Below are positions 1-15,700 of a stretch of DNA of 64,000 nucleotides, piece after piece. The translations under genes were made by a program, and so were the position numbers. The stretch spans positions 3,100,001 to 3,164,000 of the forward strand of contig JBHGNT010000005.1 in NCBI GenBank assembly GCA_043228905.1, written 5' to 3'. Below the pieces are notes generated by a model. The model had not been told where the DNA came from and made no database searches. It was given only the letters and a program-made list of their open reading frames with translations. Within the stretch, counting starts at the first letter, position 1. Every line of letters starts with the position of its first letter. Origin of the DNA: Azolla caroliniana (Eukaryota; Polypodiophyta).

Positions 1-667
1 ATTGGTGGATTTCGCCGCTGGATGAAACCTGAGATAAAACACGAATTTAAAGTTCTGAATCTGATGAACAGTAGCATTTAATAACATAGAAACTTTGACG
101 AGACTAGTAGACTGATTACTTGAAACTGTAGAACAACTTTAAAGTACTGAAACTGGTAAGCAGACGTATTTAATGTTCTCAAAGCTTTGATGAGCCTAGT
201 ACATATATTTATCAGGTCCATTTCAATGGAAAACTAAATGGCGGAAATCTATAGATGAATGCCTGAAGCTGACAAATTTGTATAGCGTCAGAGAGAAAAA
301 TCAGGCATTTCTTTTCACATTCATTAAAGTATCAACATGTTAAGAGAAAGATGTAAGAACATCCAATCGAACATTTAGAAGACATGCAATGCGAAAAGCT
401 TTATGAGGCCCAATGCCTTATTCAAAACTTGATGTTTCCATGACGTGTGTAGTTCCAGCTCATATTCAAGAACGTGGCAAAATGAGTAAGTATTGGATGA
501 GGTTTTTGTGCCATGAATAGAGTGTGTGTTCTCATCGACATTATGGTTATGTGACTATCCTTCTGTTTGCACACTCTTTCTATTTTTCATGTATTAGTAG
601 TTCTAGAGGTTTAACTCAAAGAAGTTTTGCTTCAAACTAATATATATGGAATGTTCTATTTATAGGT
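1..667. other. Upstream region of the GEX2-like gene, nothing recognised
   Basis: AT-rich sequence without a long open frame. It may hold the promoter and 5'UTR of the gene starting near 668, or be an intron if that gene begins outside the window. No motif here supports either choice. Confidence 0.4.
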
Positions 668-713
668 ATGCTGTATTATTATTGCTTTATGGTGGGACTC
701 CTATGGCTTACAG
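668..713 (+). CDS. Candidate first coding exon with signal peptide
   Basis: The exon starts at an ATG and reads a short hydrophobic peptide (MLYYYCFMVGLLWLT) before a GT donor in phase 1. That is the phase the next exon (2271) needs, giving the join LLWLT-A-YEC, a plausible signal peptide with cleavage near the Ala. A pyrimidine-rich tract ending in TATAG lies just before the ATG (acceptor about 665), so an upstream 5'UTR exon is possible. The donor (GTTTCT) is weak. The true start could lie elsewhere in the first 2.2 kb or upstream of the window. Confidence 0.4.
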
Positions 714-3700
714 GTTTCTTTACTTAAAAGCAAACAGATTGATTTCGTAATTTTTGGAATGTCAACTAATTTATGGATTCTTTTGTAGGATTCGACACTA
801 CAAACGTCCTTCACCTTGCTGAAGCAGGAACTTTATGTATTTTCTGATGTCTCTATCTCAATTTATCTTGCATGCGTATGCCAGTGAAATACAAAAACTA
901 TGACCATCTTTTTCCTTTACTAGAAGGAAATTCATTGCTATGGTCAGGGGAAACTTAGCATCACTTTAAAGAATAGAGGAGGCAGCTTCAATGCATGATT
1001 GTTGAAACAAGAATAGCTTATGAATTATTTCACATGTTTAAGTGATACTCGAATGCACAACACTATAGTGACAATATATGCAAACAAAGATAGTATTTGA
1101 TTAAGTATTAACCACCATGTAGCTTGTGGAAGGATAGTACATGAAGACAAAAATATTTCATGGATTAGTGCATATGGAATCTCCTGTTGCTGTGAAATCC
1201 CTCTCGCAGTGATTAAACCTTAATCACGCACTTAATAGTCCAATGCACTTGTAGGAGGTGACTCTTGATAGACTCTCACATGCAAGGGTGATACATCTCT
1301 TTCTGGAATAGAAGAAGCTGAATAAAATGGAATTTTATTTTTGAAATGAGAGGTATGCATCGTGTGATTATAGGGAGGGTGCTGATATCAATTTATTTAA
1401 GGCACTGTTAAATTCAACTGTAGAAAGAAAGGTCTAACATCTATTAGATCAAGGGTCGAGTCTGTCTAAGATTGAATGTGGATGAGATATTCAAAAATTC
1501 TCATTTGCCTCATGGACTGTCATACTTTAATTGCACGAAATGTTCATAGTGTATTATTGGTGTTTTCAAGTTTATATTTTTCTGAAAGAAGAGTGTTTTA
1601 TTATGTGAGTCATGGTCCCAACTTCCAATAGGGAGAACTGAAAGAGAGATTCTAATTATTGTATGAATGGTGAGATAAATGGTTGTGAGCCACTACTCTT
1701 ACCAGGCCCTCAAGAGTATTTCTAATATAAATGACTCAATTTATGGTCCTAGAAAATGCGAGAGTAGTGCATTTCTTCATCCACTGGCTGTGTGAATCAA
1801 AAGGGAATTTGCATTTGGAACTTGTATTTGCTTTCCCTCTTATTAGGAATATACAACATTTAATGAAGATGCTATGACAGAAGTTCTCCTGTGGTCACTG
1901 ATTATAGCTCTTTCTACCATAAATATCAAGAGGATTTGACTTTTGAGAGAGATGTCTTCCTACATCCATGAATCAGTGAAACCTCAATAAGTTGAATATG
2001 GAGATCAACTTTAATATTTGAGACTGATTCTTGAGCATAAAGCTCATCAATCCTAATTCGTTGTTTTGTTTTTCAATTGCTGGTTTACTTTATAATATTT
2101 CCATGCAATAAGGCCAAAAAAAGGAATTTGATAAACATCAGCAACATATGAATGAATTAGATTATAACTTCAAGCCTTCTAGGCTTTTTCGTCATTTCCA
2201 TTAATTTTCAGAGTAGAGCTGGTCAAGTGGAACTAACACTGAATTTGGTTTTGTTGCTTGCATATACAAGCTTATGAATGCTCTCGATTTAGCAAACAAA
2301 CATCCGTGATTGCATTAGACTCTTTCTCTGTACAGTTCTTTGCAGTTACTGATTGTTCTGATCAGTGCTTGAACTGCAAGCCTTATTTGTTAGATGTTCC
2401 ACCATTTACCCTGGAGTCACCAGTTTCTTATGTACAATTTACTTGCACATGGATGAGAGATGCAGTGGTCGTAAATAAAATTAATGGTGATTGTGAATAT
2501 TCTGGTACTTTTGTTCCAAATCAGTACTATACGTACAATATAACTGCAAAACTCAATGGTCAGGCTTTCTCCAGTCAAATCAAAATTGTCTTCATCTCAG
2601 GTATTGATTTCATACAAATATTTCGTATAAAGTTTTGGTTAGTGGATTGCAGAAATATAAGCTGAATGTTATTGTACATGCATGTCTCATGATGGTTCTC
2701 AAATGCACATAGAACAGTTAGAATGTAGGATTAGTGGTGTTGACTTTAACAAATCTTGTAATATATGAGTTCATGCACTCGTTTATTTCTGGCCAGAGAG
2801 ATTTGTGTTTCATTATAGATATTATAATTTCTTTGTGGGATTATCTCACCAGGGAAAGAATCTATATGCATTTGAAGATGACTCTGGTTCAGAATGTCCA
2901 TCTATTTCACATCTATCATGCATTCCAGGATGTGTCAACATGGTATTATGTTATTAAAGACTGAAAATAAGCAACAGAATAGTCTGAACAGACTTTGCTA
3001 AACTAATCATTCTGGTTGACCCTCTCTTCTAGAAATTTCCTTTATATAAAAACATAGATGTGTCCTGTTAGACTACTCTCAAAAGATTTCAAGGGTATTT
3101 TTGAGAGAGGGAATGTAGATAGATCATGCTATACCACAGCATATAATGGTGACAGAACATGGATCAAGCTTGATAGACTCCCATGAACCTTGTATATTTT
3201 AAAAGGCTATTTGGTAGGATATCCACTTAAGAAAATAACAAAAGTTAGCAGTACTTGTTCTTCTTCATGCCCAGAAAGTTTTTGGGAGCCTGTGCTAAAA
3301 TTTCAATGCTTTCCCTACGATTAAATTCATAGCATTGTCATGTAACTATTTTCAGAATTGTTTAAGTTTATCTCTAGAGGAACAGAAGATATTTTCACAA
3401 TGCATTATACATCAGAACTGAACTAATTAATCAATTACTTGATAATTTTGAATGATATAACAGGTCCATTGTCTGTAGAAGATTGTGGTCCTCTAGAATG
3501 GTCACCATATTCCCCCAGATCACTGATAGCTGGGAAGACTGCCAATTTCACAGTGGCATTAAGAGATCATGTAGGATCTATAAAGAACACAACAACGGTT
3601 GAAGTAAATGACTCTGAGAGGATGATGTTTGCTGATGCTTTCACAGTGAGTTTTAAGAATGTAACCAGAAATTTAACATCAGGCTTTAACATTCCCGATG

Positions 3701-6700
3701 GATATATGTGGGTTTCTTTTACTCCTGTGACGTGTGGATCTTGGAGAGCTAATGTTGGTGTATCACATTGGGGTTTGGATTATTCATTCAAGGCATTTCA
3801 AGGTTCACCTTTTGATATGACTATTAAACCAGGTCGATTATCTTGATGCCTTGCAATTGGATCTCTTGATTTTTGTTGGAAATGTTTGCAAAATACATTG
3901 CAGTTTCAATCTCATGATAATGATAATAGAGATCATAACTTGGTGCCTAAATATTGTAACCATCATCATCATCATCACCACCACATCAGTAACCACAAGT
4001 ATCGTTTTTCCGTTTTCCATTTTAAGTTTGTATTTCCAAACCATCATTATGAACAATAATAATGCTAAATGCTGCGATTATTTTTCTCAATATTGCATTA
4101 GTCCATATTTCTGTTAAGATATGCATTAAACATTCCAGTAAGGATATAATCTGCGGCATTTTGCATGCTGCATTCATATGTATATATTTAAGATTGTGTA
4201 TGCTAATGTGAATCTGAAAAGAGAATGTCAAATATACATGTAGTACAGCGGCAAGACAGTCATTTTCTCGTTCATAAATAATTGTATACTCATCATGTTC
4301 ATATATTTATATAGATTTACGTGTTTCGCTTTTGATCATGGATTTAGAAGATAACCATTGTATGCAATCAATACCAGATGTCTGAAGATATATAGTGTTT
4401 GTGCTGTTCAGGTGATGTTTCTGTAAATAATTCAAAAGGGTATTTGGTGAACAAAGTTAATAACTTGAGTGCTGGAGAATTTTTTACCCTGAAGGTGCTT
4501 TTGGTGGATGCGTATAAAAATAACATCACTGCAACCACAGCACAGATAGCTACTTATCCATTCCATGTTTTCTCAACAGCTTTGACTGCCAGGATTGCTC
4601 CTTGTAAAATTTTGAACTATACTGATGAGGCTGGATATTTAGTTATTAATGTTACAAATGAAATTATTGGTTCATATAGGCTGCATGTTGAACTCAATAA
4701 CAGTACTCGAATAGTTGGATCATCTTTTCTTTACTCAGTGAACTCATCAGGTACTCATTTCTTTCTGGTTTAATAACGTTTATAGGGTATTTTGAAGGAA
4801 TCACCTATAAAAAAGCTGTATCCATTTCTCCTTGAAGATATTGTTGGTATAAATATATTTTCTATAATTGTGTAATATAAGTTTCGTCTTTTGTGTTACT
4901 CTAATTAGTATCCGTTCATGTATGCTCACATAATTACTAGAAGTAATGCTTAATCAAAACTGACAATTACGATTTATAGAGATGATGATATATGATATGT
5001 CTTAATGTAACTAACATGACCCATGGGACCAATAATCATTATAAAGCAGTGGGGATTTTAAAATGCTTGACCAAAACTGAGATAGTAAAAGATGAAATGA
5101 AAAACTAAACCTGTTCCTAATTTCATTGTTTAGATTTTCCACTAGTTTGGTCCTTTGGTTCAGTAGATGATCAACAACCAGTCCTAGTTTCACGGGTGAT
5201 GGTTCTGTCCTTTGTTAGGAGTTCTGTAGTACAATCTTGTAGGAAGATGTCCTAATATGGAAGACATTCCAAAGTGACATCTTTTTCTTGTTCTGGTATC
5301 TTCAGGCAGCATAGGTCACACATGTTTCTGCTCAATATTCAGCCAACCCCTAGTTTCCATTTTCAATGCTCGTGAGTGTGTGCGCATTAGTGTGATCACA
5401 CATCTCGCTTGCTTCAGCATGAGCGTTGGCATCTGCCTGCACCCCTCTGTAATTTTCCAAATTTTGAGTATTAATGTGGCCTCACTTGCACTCACAATGT
5501 GTGGACTTTCAATGTATCTGAGTAAACATGACTCATGTTCTCATGTCCATTTCTTTTCTTGTGTGCACATCCAGATATTCTTTAATATGCCATCTTGCAA
5601 TTTATTTATTGATTTCTTAGACTCAGCTGGAGGAAAGAAATTGCTTTTCTGGTCTGTGATAAGCATCCAAATTTCCATCCACCCTTGGGGAAGTGATTTT
5701 GAGGCATTTTGAATACGTACCTATAAATTTTTTGAAGCACCTAAAATTCTATTGGACTTCTTCCAGTTTCACAAAGCATTACAATCTGGAAACTTAAAAG
5801 CAAATTAAATTGTACCAAGAAACTAGGTAGCTACCTTATGGAACTAGGCTGAAATCAAGATACAATGATACAGGGATGATGTGTACAAGTAATCGTGCCC
5901 AAAGGATAAAAAATAGATGGGTATGATGCACAAAACAAAAATATATCTGCGAGAGATTGTAGATTCTCAGCAGGTCATCCCATGTACACTCTCATAGAAT
6001 GATGTCATATGAGATTGATGATCTCTTTAATAAATTGTCTAGAGGTTCTTGCTCAAACTGGGGCAATAATATCATGTATCCTCTGATGCAGGCAATGTCT
6101 CTATGTGTTGATCTGGCCAATGAACTGCTCAAGTCAAGCAATATCCCTGCACAAGGTGGTGATTGTGCTTGCTCTTAGTTCTGTTGGCATGATCTTCTAA
6201 TTTATAGGAATCAGCAACGTTTCAATTTGAGTCAAAACTGACCATGAAATAGTGATTAACAGTGACAGTATCATTAGATTGGAAAATGGTTTGGTTTGGA
6301 TTGTATCAGTTCCGTGGTTTACAGTTTATCAAGCTTGAAACTGTGGCTTAAATTATCTTAAACTGCAAATGTGTGCTGGTTTAATGGCTTATAGGATCAT
6401 TTTTATATTATAAATTAATATAAAAATCATAAACCCTAATAACGCTTAAAGTAAACAACAATGATTTAAATGCTTTGGTCTTAAACAGTTTAGGTTTGAT
6501 GGATTCTTTCTTAAACAGTCCAGTTTAGGTTTGAGGATGTCTTCAATAATTTGTGGTTTTGAGGTCTAAACTTTAGCTTTCAAAATTTTAAATGGTTTGA
6601 GTTTGAGACTGCCAAATCCATTGGAACCGAATACAACCTCCGATTGACTGCTTCTAAAGAAGTTTGACATCTGTCTTTGCAGAAGCTTTGCTGGCTGCAA

Positions 6701-9700
6701 GAGGTTTCTCCGTTTATCTTTACTGATTGAGTTTTGTCTAAGTCTGCAATGATGGTCCAAAACTGGTCACTTAGTCTCAACTTCATACTTATCTTAACTC
6801 CATAAAGAAAGAAATATATTAATGTCTTTTAAGAGTCCAAAATGGCCTATAAGGCCAAATTAGAGAAATATAATGGCCTATATGCTTTCTTCCTTCAATG
6901 TTCAAAATCTATGTATCTGTTCGAAAACTGATAGAACAGCAGTAAATTATTTACATGGACTGCAAGCCATGATAAAGTTCAGGCCGGGTTTCATAAAAAA
7001 TCGTAGTGACCATTGATTGATTCACGAAAATTGCATCCATGTGGATCTCAATACTGTGCCAATTGCCTATGAAACTTAAGTTGTCTGTAAGCAAGGTAGT
7101 TGTGCTATGTAACTACGTTGTCATCACATTGCAGTGATATAAGGACCATGACTATAAGTAATGTTAACATCCTTTGGAGGACGAACTCAACCTATGGGAC
7201 AAATTGATACATCCTTATTAATTAGATTCCAATTTGGATGGAATATAGTGAAAGTCTTGGTTGATGTAAATTATTCTAAAAGTTGGATTCAACATTATTA
7301 CATCCCTGGGGAAATATGTGGTGTTTTCTTTGGTTTGTGGAATGTTTGGATGTTTGTGTTAGCTGAGAGCTCTGTAAAATGCCCATTTTCCTTGGCTTCA
7401 TGTTGGGGTTAAGAGAGGCTCTTTACTTGAATGAAAGAGACTGATGATGTTACTTGATTTCAGGAGAAGTGTACATTGAAACATGTACAGGAATGTGGAA
7501 TAAGACAACATTTATAGCAGGACAAGTTGCCAAGATGACTGTGGTAATGAGAGACAAATATGGTAATGAAGTGACACCATTACCCGAACGTAACAACTTT
7601 AGAGAGTTTAAAGTGATAAGGTATGATAGCCCATTGAACAAATCCTATGAGTTTACCACAACCCTCCCAGTTCCTCCAACTCAACGTGAAATGGTGAGTT
7701 TTATTCCTACTAAAGCTGGGAGATTCTCTTATCATGTTGAAAGTGCAGATCGCCGGTCAATCAAAAGTACCCCAGGAAATATCACCATCTTACCTGGTAC
7801 CCTTCTTGATATTAATTAAATATATCTTAATAAAATTTAATATAACTTTTTTAAATATTTGTCTCATTCATACAATCTATTGTAATAAAATTGGATGTAA
7901 TGTTTTTATAAATTTTCATAAAATCTATCTTTATAAAATTGAACATAATGTAAATTTGTTATGTGCAGTCTTTGATTTTGCTATTTTATGCATAAAGTTT
8001 TACCATTTTGATGGTTGCTAATTTACAGTTCATAACTGCTTAAAGCTTAAAACACTCCAACTCACTCTAACCATCTAAACCACTTGCCATAACAAAATAT
8101 GCGTCTGTAACTAAAATATGCCATGCGATATTTTCAAAGCATTGATGAAACCCTAGCACTTACAAATACATTAAATGTAGTTCCATTTGACATAGCTGCC
8201 AAAGGGTGCACTGTGTGGTGTAAGTGCTTCTAGAGACATGCTTTTTATTGTCTTTTACATGAGCTCGGTTGGAACCGCATGCCACAATTTGCAGTGCCAA
8301 GGCTTAAGACAATAATTTATAGGGTCTGAATGTCAATGTTCATTCCACAATAATTTCTAGTGAGAAAGTTTAAATATTCGACGGATGTTTTTGGTGAATC
8401 CCGAGAGTATAGACAATCATATGTAACCACACGCACATAGCCATTACATTAATGAATAACATCAACGAAATCAATTAGGCACACTAATATCTGGAATTTG
8501 AATTTGAATTCAAATGCAATTTGTGTGCATTCTTCAACGTATAATATAAGTCATGAGAAATATGATGACTTGTTAGACGGACATGCTAATTTAAGTGTCA
8601 TATTCAAATGTCTACCGAGAAGGGTGAGCACATTGTGCAAGTATTATTTTCACATAGATAGGTTTTACTGCAAAATAACAAACCCCCTTCTTAGGAAGGA
8701 CGATAGGCCTTGGCCCCATGAACCAGATACGCAATTTGTCGTGCACATAGGCCCTGGCCCCAAAGACCACAATCTCACCACCCGTGTGATCGATAGACAT
8801 ATAAAGGCCATTATATCCTGCCATCGCAGGTGCTTCCCTCGCTTTGGAGACCTCTCCTTTCTGGATTCACCTATGCGAGAGATCTTTCAAATACAAAAAT
8901 TACAATATATCTGGCTTGAGAATCTTACATGTACCAATAACAAGATTCTTTAGTCTCTTCTTATCTTATTTACTTGTTTTACATAGTAACATTATTTTAT
9001 TTTGATTTGTTGTTCTCAAAGACAGGACAACACTTAAGTTGTGACCTCTGGTTTGGTCTTATTGGCCATTTTAATCTCTTAAAAAAATTAAATATATCTG
9101 ACTTGAGAATCTTACATGTGCCGATAACAAGATTCTTTAGTTTGTTTTTATCTTATTTACTCATTTTATTTAGTAACATTTATTTATTTGATTTGTTGTT
9201 CTCCAAGACGAGACAACACATAAGATGTTTGGTCTTATTATATTAACCATGAATGTGTTGGCTGCAATAATGGTTTTGGTTTGGATTCACTTGAGCTTCC
9301 AAACGTTTTGTGTTTATCCACCTTGACACGAGATAACTACTACAATATCATGTATATTGAGAGGGATTCCCTTAATAATGTGATTGACAAAAATTAACAT
9401 AATCAAATAGTAAAATCCAAATAAAAGCTAGGAATGTTATGTGTTCTCACCAACCCAGCCATATATGGTTGAGTGATAGATATTGAACACATTCCTAAGC
9501 ATTGCATTGCATGAAGGAAAATGCTGCTGAAAATAGTCTTCTAATATGCAAAATAGCCTAAGAATACAACAGACTTATCAATTGTTTCTTTTTTTGGATG
9601 CTTAAAATAGTCTTGGAAGGCGCAAAATAACCTAAGAATACAAGAAGCTAATCATATGGTTATTTATCTCACAATTTTCTGACAAACATTACATGCCATT

Positions 9701-12700
9701 ACTTTAAAAGCATGTCTCACTCACTATATAGGCGTTCATGACAAATATAAGACAATGATACATAAGATGAATACAGAAGAACATATCTCACCAAATAAAT
9801 AGGTGGTGAAACAATCAATTGCAAAAGAGACTTTTAAGGAAGTCAAAATGGTCATGGTTTTGTATCATTATAATTAAGAAAAACCTAACATGTTGATGTC
9901 TTTCCAGGTCCACTATTTATCCCACGTTGTAAAGCATCTTGGAGGAATGGAAGCAGCCAATTCTTTATTGGGAAACAAGCGGTTATGGTAGTGAAACTGG
10001 TGGATGAGTTCGGGAACAATGTGAATTTCTCGACTGTGCCGCCGCTTTTTAACCTTACGTTTTCATCCTCGAATGGAACAACTTTCTCACAACCTTATTC
10101 TCAAGAGGTGCATAAAGAAACAGGGAATGCACTCATCACCGTCAATGTTACTATTGGCCAAGGATTCTGGCCATGCCATGTCTTTTACAACTCAGAAGAA
10201 GTACCAGGCTCTATTGTCAATTTCGTAGTTTATTCAGGTGCGTCAAAATTCTTTCAACACTCTTACAAGATTTCTCTTTTTATGGATTAGGTATCACTCA
10301 TACCTCAGGAAGCAACATCCGCAGTATTCAAACCATAATGTAAATGAAAATACGCAGAAAAAGGTTTACTGCAAACTGATCATAATGATTACTCTATAAA
10401 CAAAGTTATCGAATCAAAAATCTATGTTGAGACCTTCATTTCTTGTTAGGATGCTAAGCAGTCGACTTAAGATAGTGGAGCTCTAAATGAAATTTTTAAT
10501 CTACTCCAAGTATTGTCATCCAAGATTTCTCAAGCCTCTTCATTACTAATCTAAGGTTTATGTACAATTCCTTAGGGTTTTTGACCCAATCTAAAAAGAA
10601 TTACTGACCACTTGTTATCAGGTGCTATTCTTTCTTGCTATGTCCGTGTGGCATGGAAAAACAATGTGAGCATATTTGAGGCAGGACAACCAATGTATCA
10701 AGTTGTGGATGTAATGGATGCTTCTATGAATCCGCTGGATCTAAAGAGTGTAAACTATACTGTAAGCTTTAAAATATCTGAAAGTATTGGCTCACGCTGC
10801 TACCCTATGGGTTACACAGTGATGGAACAATTAGGTCGCCTAGAGATGTCTCAAGTATGCTTACATGTGGGAGAATTTTCTGGTATTATTCTCATAAATG
10901 GCACTTTTATCAGCAATTTTATCTCATATCAAATAATCCCAGGTACCACATTGTATTTATAAGTCACACAACTCTCATTCATATTTGTATTACCTTAGAC
11001 TGGAGGATTGATCAATGAATGAGTCTGCATTTGTATTGTTCACTTTGTTCATGCGTCATCCAAGAAAGATGGCATTTTGTATATAATTTATTCCAGCAAG
11101 AATTCTATGCATGCCAGATATGTTATGAACAATGCTTGACATTTCTAATCTGTCTTGACATTTGCATGCAGGACCTGTATATCTTCCATATTGTTTAGGC
11201 ACCTTGAAAAATGGGATGACCAACTACACTGTAGGAGTAGATATTATTTTTGATGTTCTTCTCAATGATGCATACAATAACACTGTAAGCAAAGCCAATG
11301 GAAGGATGGGTCAAGCTGAGCTGACCTATGTGTTTACTTTTGTTGCAACTAAAAAAGCAGTTTCGTCACTGAACTTCACAAGCTTATCGGAAAGAGGTTC
11401 TGGCCATGAAACTATTAGCTTCACCTTCATAACTGCAGGTTCCTATATTTTACATGTCAATGGATACCAACAAGCAGCAAGCATATATGTTGCTGATATG
11501 AAAGGCCAACTAAATCTAAAAGAAATTAGCTCTAGACAAGTGGAAATAAGGGGTTCACCTTCCACATTCAAAGTTATTCCAGGTATAAATAATTCTATTA
11601 GGTTCTGAATATATATTGTTCCTGCATCAACAAATTGTTCTAGTAATTGTTCAAAGGTGGTGAAATTTTTGGGCACTTCAGTTCTGGCATTTGTAAAATC
11701 TACTCTTTCACATTGTGGTCAAGTAATTGTTTTGCCATGGCACATTTTTGAAGCATGAGTCACATATGAGAAGTAAAATGATATATAAAAGTAGAAAATG
11801 TATAAGTTTTCATGTTTAGGAGAGGCCGACATGCCTTAGGAGAGCGAATGAGAGATAACTTCTTCAAGCATTGTCTCATCTTTGAGAACAACAAATCTAA
11901 AATATATATATAAAGAAAAGTATAGTAAATTTGTCTAAGCTACAAGATAATTGATAAGAATCTAACTCTTGTAGAGTTGAGTATGTGGAAGCGTAGTGCG
12001 TGTGTGAGCAAGAGAAGGAATCAGAGAGAATAACCAGAAAATAAGAAAATACACAGTATGGGTTTTTTGGAAAAAAACACAATAGGGGTATGGCAACTTA
12101 TGCACTGAAGAGAAAAATATATTAATTAACTAAAGATGATGAAGTAAACACAATGGGCCAAGCGGGTTTTATATACAAGTCCTCAAGGGATTGCCACATT
12201 AAATGTGTTGGTGGAATGTAATCAAGATATCCACTTGAGGACGATTCTGTCATAAGAATATCTGATATCTTTGACCACATTCATGCTTGACGTTTACAAT
12301 AAAGTGTGTTCAGACACTTTTTCACACATTTTGCTTTTCTTCATAAGCACATGTTCACACAAGTTGAGCTTGATTCTCAACAATAATCTTGTTAGCTACA
12401 AACTTTAACATTCTGAACTTACATGGACTGAAAGTTCTATTTTTGAAAAATCTCCAACATGGGAAAGGTCTTTGAAGTGATAGAAGCACCTTTAGTGTCA
12501 GGTGGTAATGGCCTTGGATTTTAAATAACAAGGGTGGCAGAGCCATGATCCAGGTTGACATTGTGTACATGCAGTTGGGGACAAATTTCTATTGACTGAT
12601 CTATTGCAAACCCTTTCAATTGTCGTGGTCAAGACCCTATTTTTGTAGCCAATGATTGAGTTTAGCATTACAAGAATTAATGGAGCTAAAGAATGTTATG

Positions 12701-15700
12701 ATGATTCTTTGTTAATGAATATTTATTGTTTTCTATTTCAGCAGCTTCTCTCTATGCATCATGATTTCTTATGAGAAAAGTCCCAATCATCGTTGGTCTT
12801 CATACTCCATTATGGTGTGGAGAGGGCGAAGTTCTTGTTTGATGAAGCAACAGCAAACATAGTGTTCTGATTCCACATCATGATAGCACAATTGGAAGAT
12901 CTGTTGTTCCATAGGCTTGCTTATGTATCTTCCTGTGTCAATCTCTCTATCTGAGACGAAGATCTCTTGGGACATTCTATCACACTATGAGCAAATGAGA
13001 GATGTGCATCGATAAAAGAGGGGCCTGATGATGAATCTGTCCTCCAACGTGTAAAAAGACGGCCTTTAGTGGGCCACCTTCCTATTAAACTTCTTGAGGG
13101 TTGATCCACGTTCTTTCATTATCCAATTCAAGTGATCTAGTGCATTCACATTTTTCCATTAGCTGAACAAATCTCAAAGATCACTTGCCCAACTCGGAAC
13201 CAGCACGTTGCTCCTGTGCCTTATAGGGAAAAGGATGTGTAGACATGTTTTTGACTTTAGTCACATATATATAGACTCATTCTAGAACAATCACCTCAAT
13301 TGGTCTTCTTTTTTATTTGTTGTTCTCAAAGATGAGACAACACTCAAGATGTAATCTCTTGTTTGGTCTTATAGGCCATTTTGGCCTCTTAAAAGGCGTT
13401 AATATATCTTTCTTTCTTGAAGCATACTAGAGTATAGTGATGTGCTTTTTATTCGCAAATGGTGCCAATATCTGCAACCCAATGTCCTTGTTGTGGTCGG
13501 TGGGCCAAATGAATAGCTTTGTCATATTGGTATAATTGTTCTTGCAGTTATTTATGGATTTATAGTATGCAACTTTCTTACTCAAGGCGGTTCTCCATAC
13601 ATTTTTTCCACTTGTCACATCTATGATTGATTGGATATCTACAACAAAGGTATTTTCTTACTCAAGGCGATTCTCCATACATTTTTTCCACCTATCACAT
13701 CTATGATTGATGGGATATCTACAACAAAGGTATTCGGAGACTATGGAAATCATTGAGAGGTTGTCATTTTTGTACTTGAAGGTAGACAGGTGTCAACCAT
13801 AAAATTCTAAAAAACATTTTCATTGATAAAGGGAAATTGATATATTAACGTCTTTTAAGATTCTAGAATGGCCAATGAGACCAAGCAAGAGATTACATCT
13901 CAAAGTGTTATCTTGTCTTTGAGAATAGCAAACCGAGATAAATGCAACTAAGTAAAAAAGTAAACAGAAATAGAATAATAAGATGTGACTAAAGAATCTC
14001 GTCATCTATAAACGTGAGATTCTCAAGTCAGATATGTTGCAATTTTGTCTTCAAAAGATCTTTAACATAGGTTGATCCAGAATGGGGAGGTCTCCAAAAC
14101 AATGGTAAGAGATAATGGCCTTTATCTATCAATGACAAGGGTGGTGAGATCATGGTCCACGAGGCTGGGGCTACATGCACAACAAATTGTGTAGCCTTTC
14201 ATTGACTTGTAGCGTGACTAGGAGTGGGAGGATAGAATGGCCTAAGAGACCAAACAAGAGATTACATCTCAAAGTGTTATCTTGCCTTTGAGAATAGCAA
14301 ACCAAGTTAAATGCAACAAGTAAAAAAGTAAACAGAAATAGAATAAGATGTGACTAAAGAATCTCCTAAACCCTAAACGTGAGATTCTCTAGTCAGATAT
14401 TGCAATTTTGTTTTCAAAAGATCTCTAACATAGTTGATCCAGAATGGGGGGGTCTCCAAAACAATGGCAAGAGGTAATGGCCTTTATCTATCAATGATAA
14501 GGGTGGTGAGATCATGGTCCACGAGGCCGGGGCTACATGCACAACAAATTGGTATTGCCCCTTTCCAATGTCGTGGTGGATCATTGAGTTGTGTAGCCCT
14601 TCAATGACTTGTAGTGTGACTAGGAGTGGGAGGCTAAATAAAGTTGTAATTATTCTTTGTTGATGAGCTTGTGTGGCTGTATTGTTATCCTTCAACAACA
14701 GTTTCTCCTTGTGTTTCTTGAGTTCTAGCAAGAAAAGCCCGAAGCATTGCTGGTCCTCATTTTCCATTACCTTTTGTAGTGGCTGAAGCCTTACTTAAAG
14801 AGGCAATGATATCTCCCTCTTATTTCATAGAAATAGTACAACGACATCTCCCTCTTATTTAATAAAAACGGTACAATGATAAGCATATTGTTCTTCAGAT
14901 TACATTCCTTGATGACATGATTGGCAAATTCTTTCCTCTAGAGGTATTTGTTCATATTTGCTTGCCTCTATCTCTAACTGATGCGAAGAAGTTGGCAACT
15001 GCCTATCATACTACATAATGCATAGATATTCATGTGCTCCAAATTTAGCTAAATATGATCTCTTCTTCTTCCTTACGAGACATTGGAAGATTGTTCTTGC
15101 TTGTATGTGTGTATAAATCCCCAAGTTCGCATTGCAAGCATCTCATATCATGACATTCCTCATCGTACCAACTCTTTTGTATGATTCAACCAGGTTTGGT
15201 GCATTGTCAGTTTTGTGGGAAAAGGCATTTCTGGCTGCCTTGTGCAATGACCGTAGCAATACTTGTGTAAATTCATCTAGGGGTGTGAAAGGATCCAATT
15301 CTAGTATGCCATTATATACTCCACAACTATACACATAAATTGTATCCAGATTAAATTGGTATTTCGCCATCCCACTCTCCTTAGCGTATTCATCCCTTGT
15401 GCATCTATCCTTCACCTCAAAGTGTAGATATGCATGACCTATTGCCAAGCCAATAGGTCTATAAGAGATAGTGAACTTTGTTATTTCAGGTTTAAGAGAT
15501 GGAGATCCCATCAGGTAATTGACTTTGCTTGCTCCTCCTTTTGGGTTCCATAATGTCAAAGAATCTGATCTAGGCTATTGTGACACATTATATATCACAA
15601 ATCCATGTGCACTTCCGAAGGCTAGAAGGTGTTTGCCAAATTTTTGTTGCTTCACTCATATCTTGAGTTTGTTGCATTAGACCAACTTCTTCTGTGATAA

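Noticed and set aside
3961-3980. CAT/CAC triplet run as a functional element
   Set aside because: It is a short simple repeat in an intron with no further support.
5380-5712. 110-codon open frame in an intron
   Set aside because: It has no recognisable motif, lies in a spliced-out region and has biased low-complexity composition.
8498-8953. 151-codon open frame as a gene
   Set aside because: It matches the dispersed LINE 3' region and has no intact domain.
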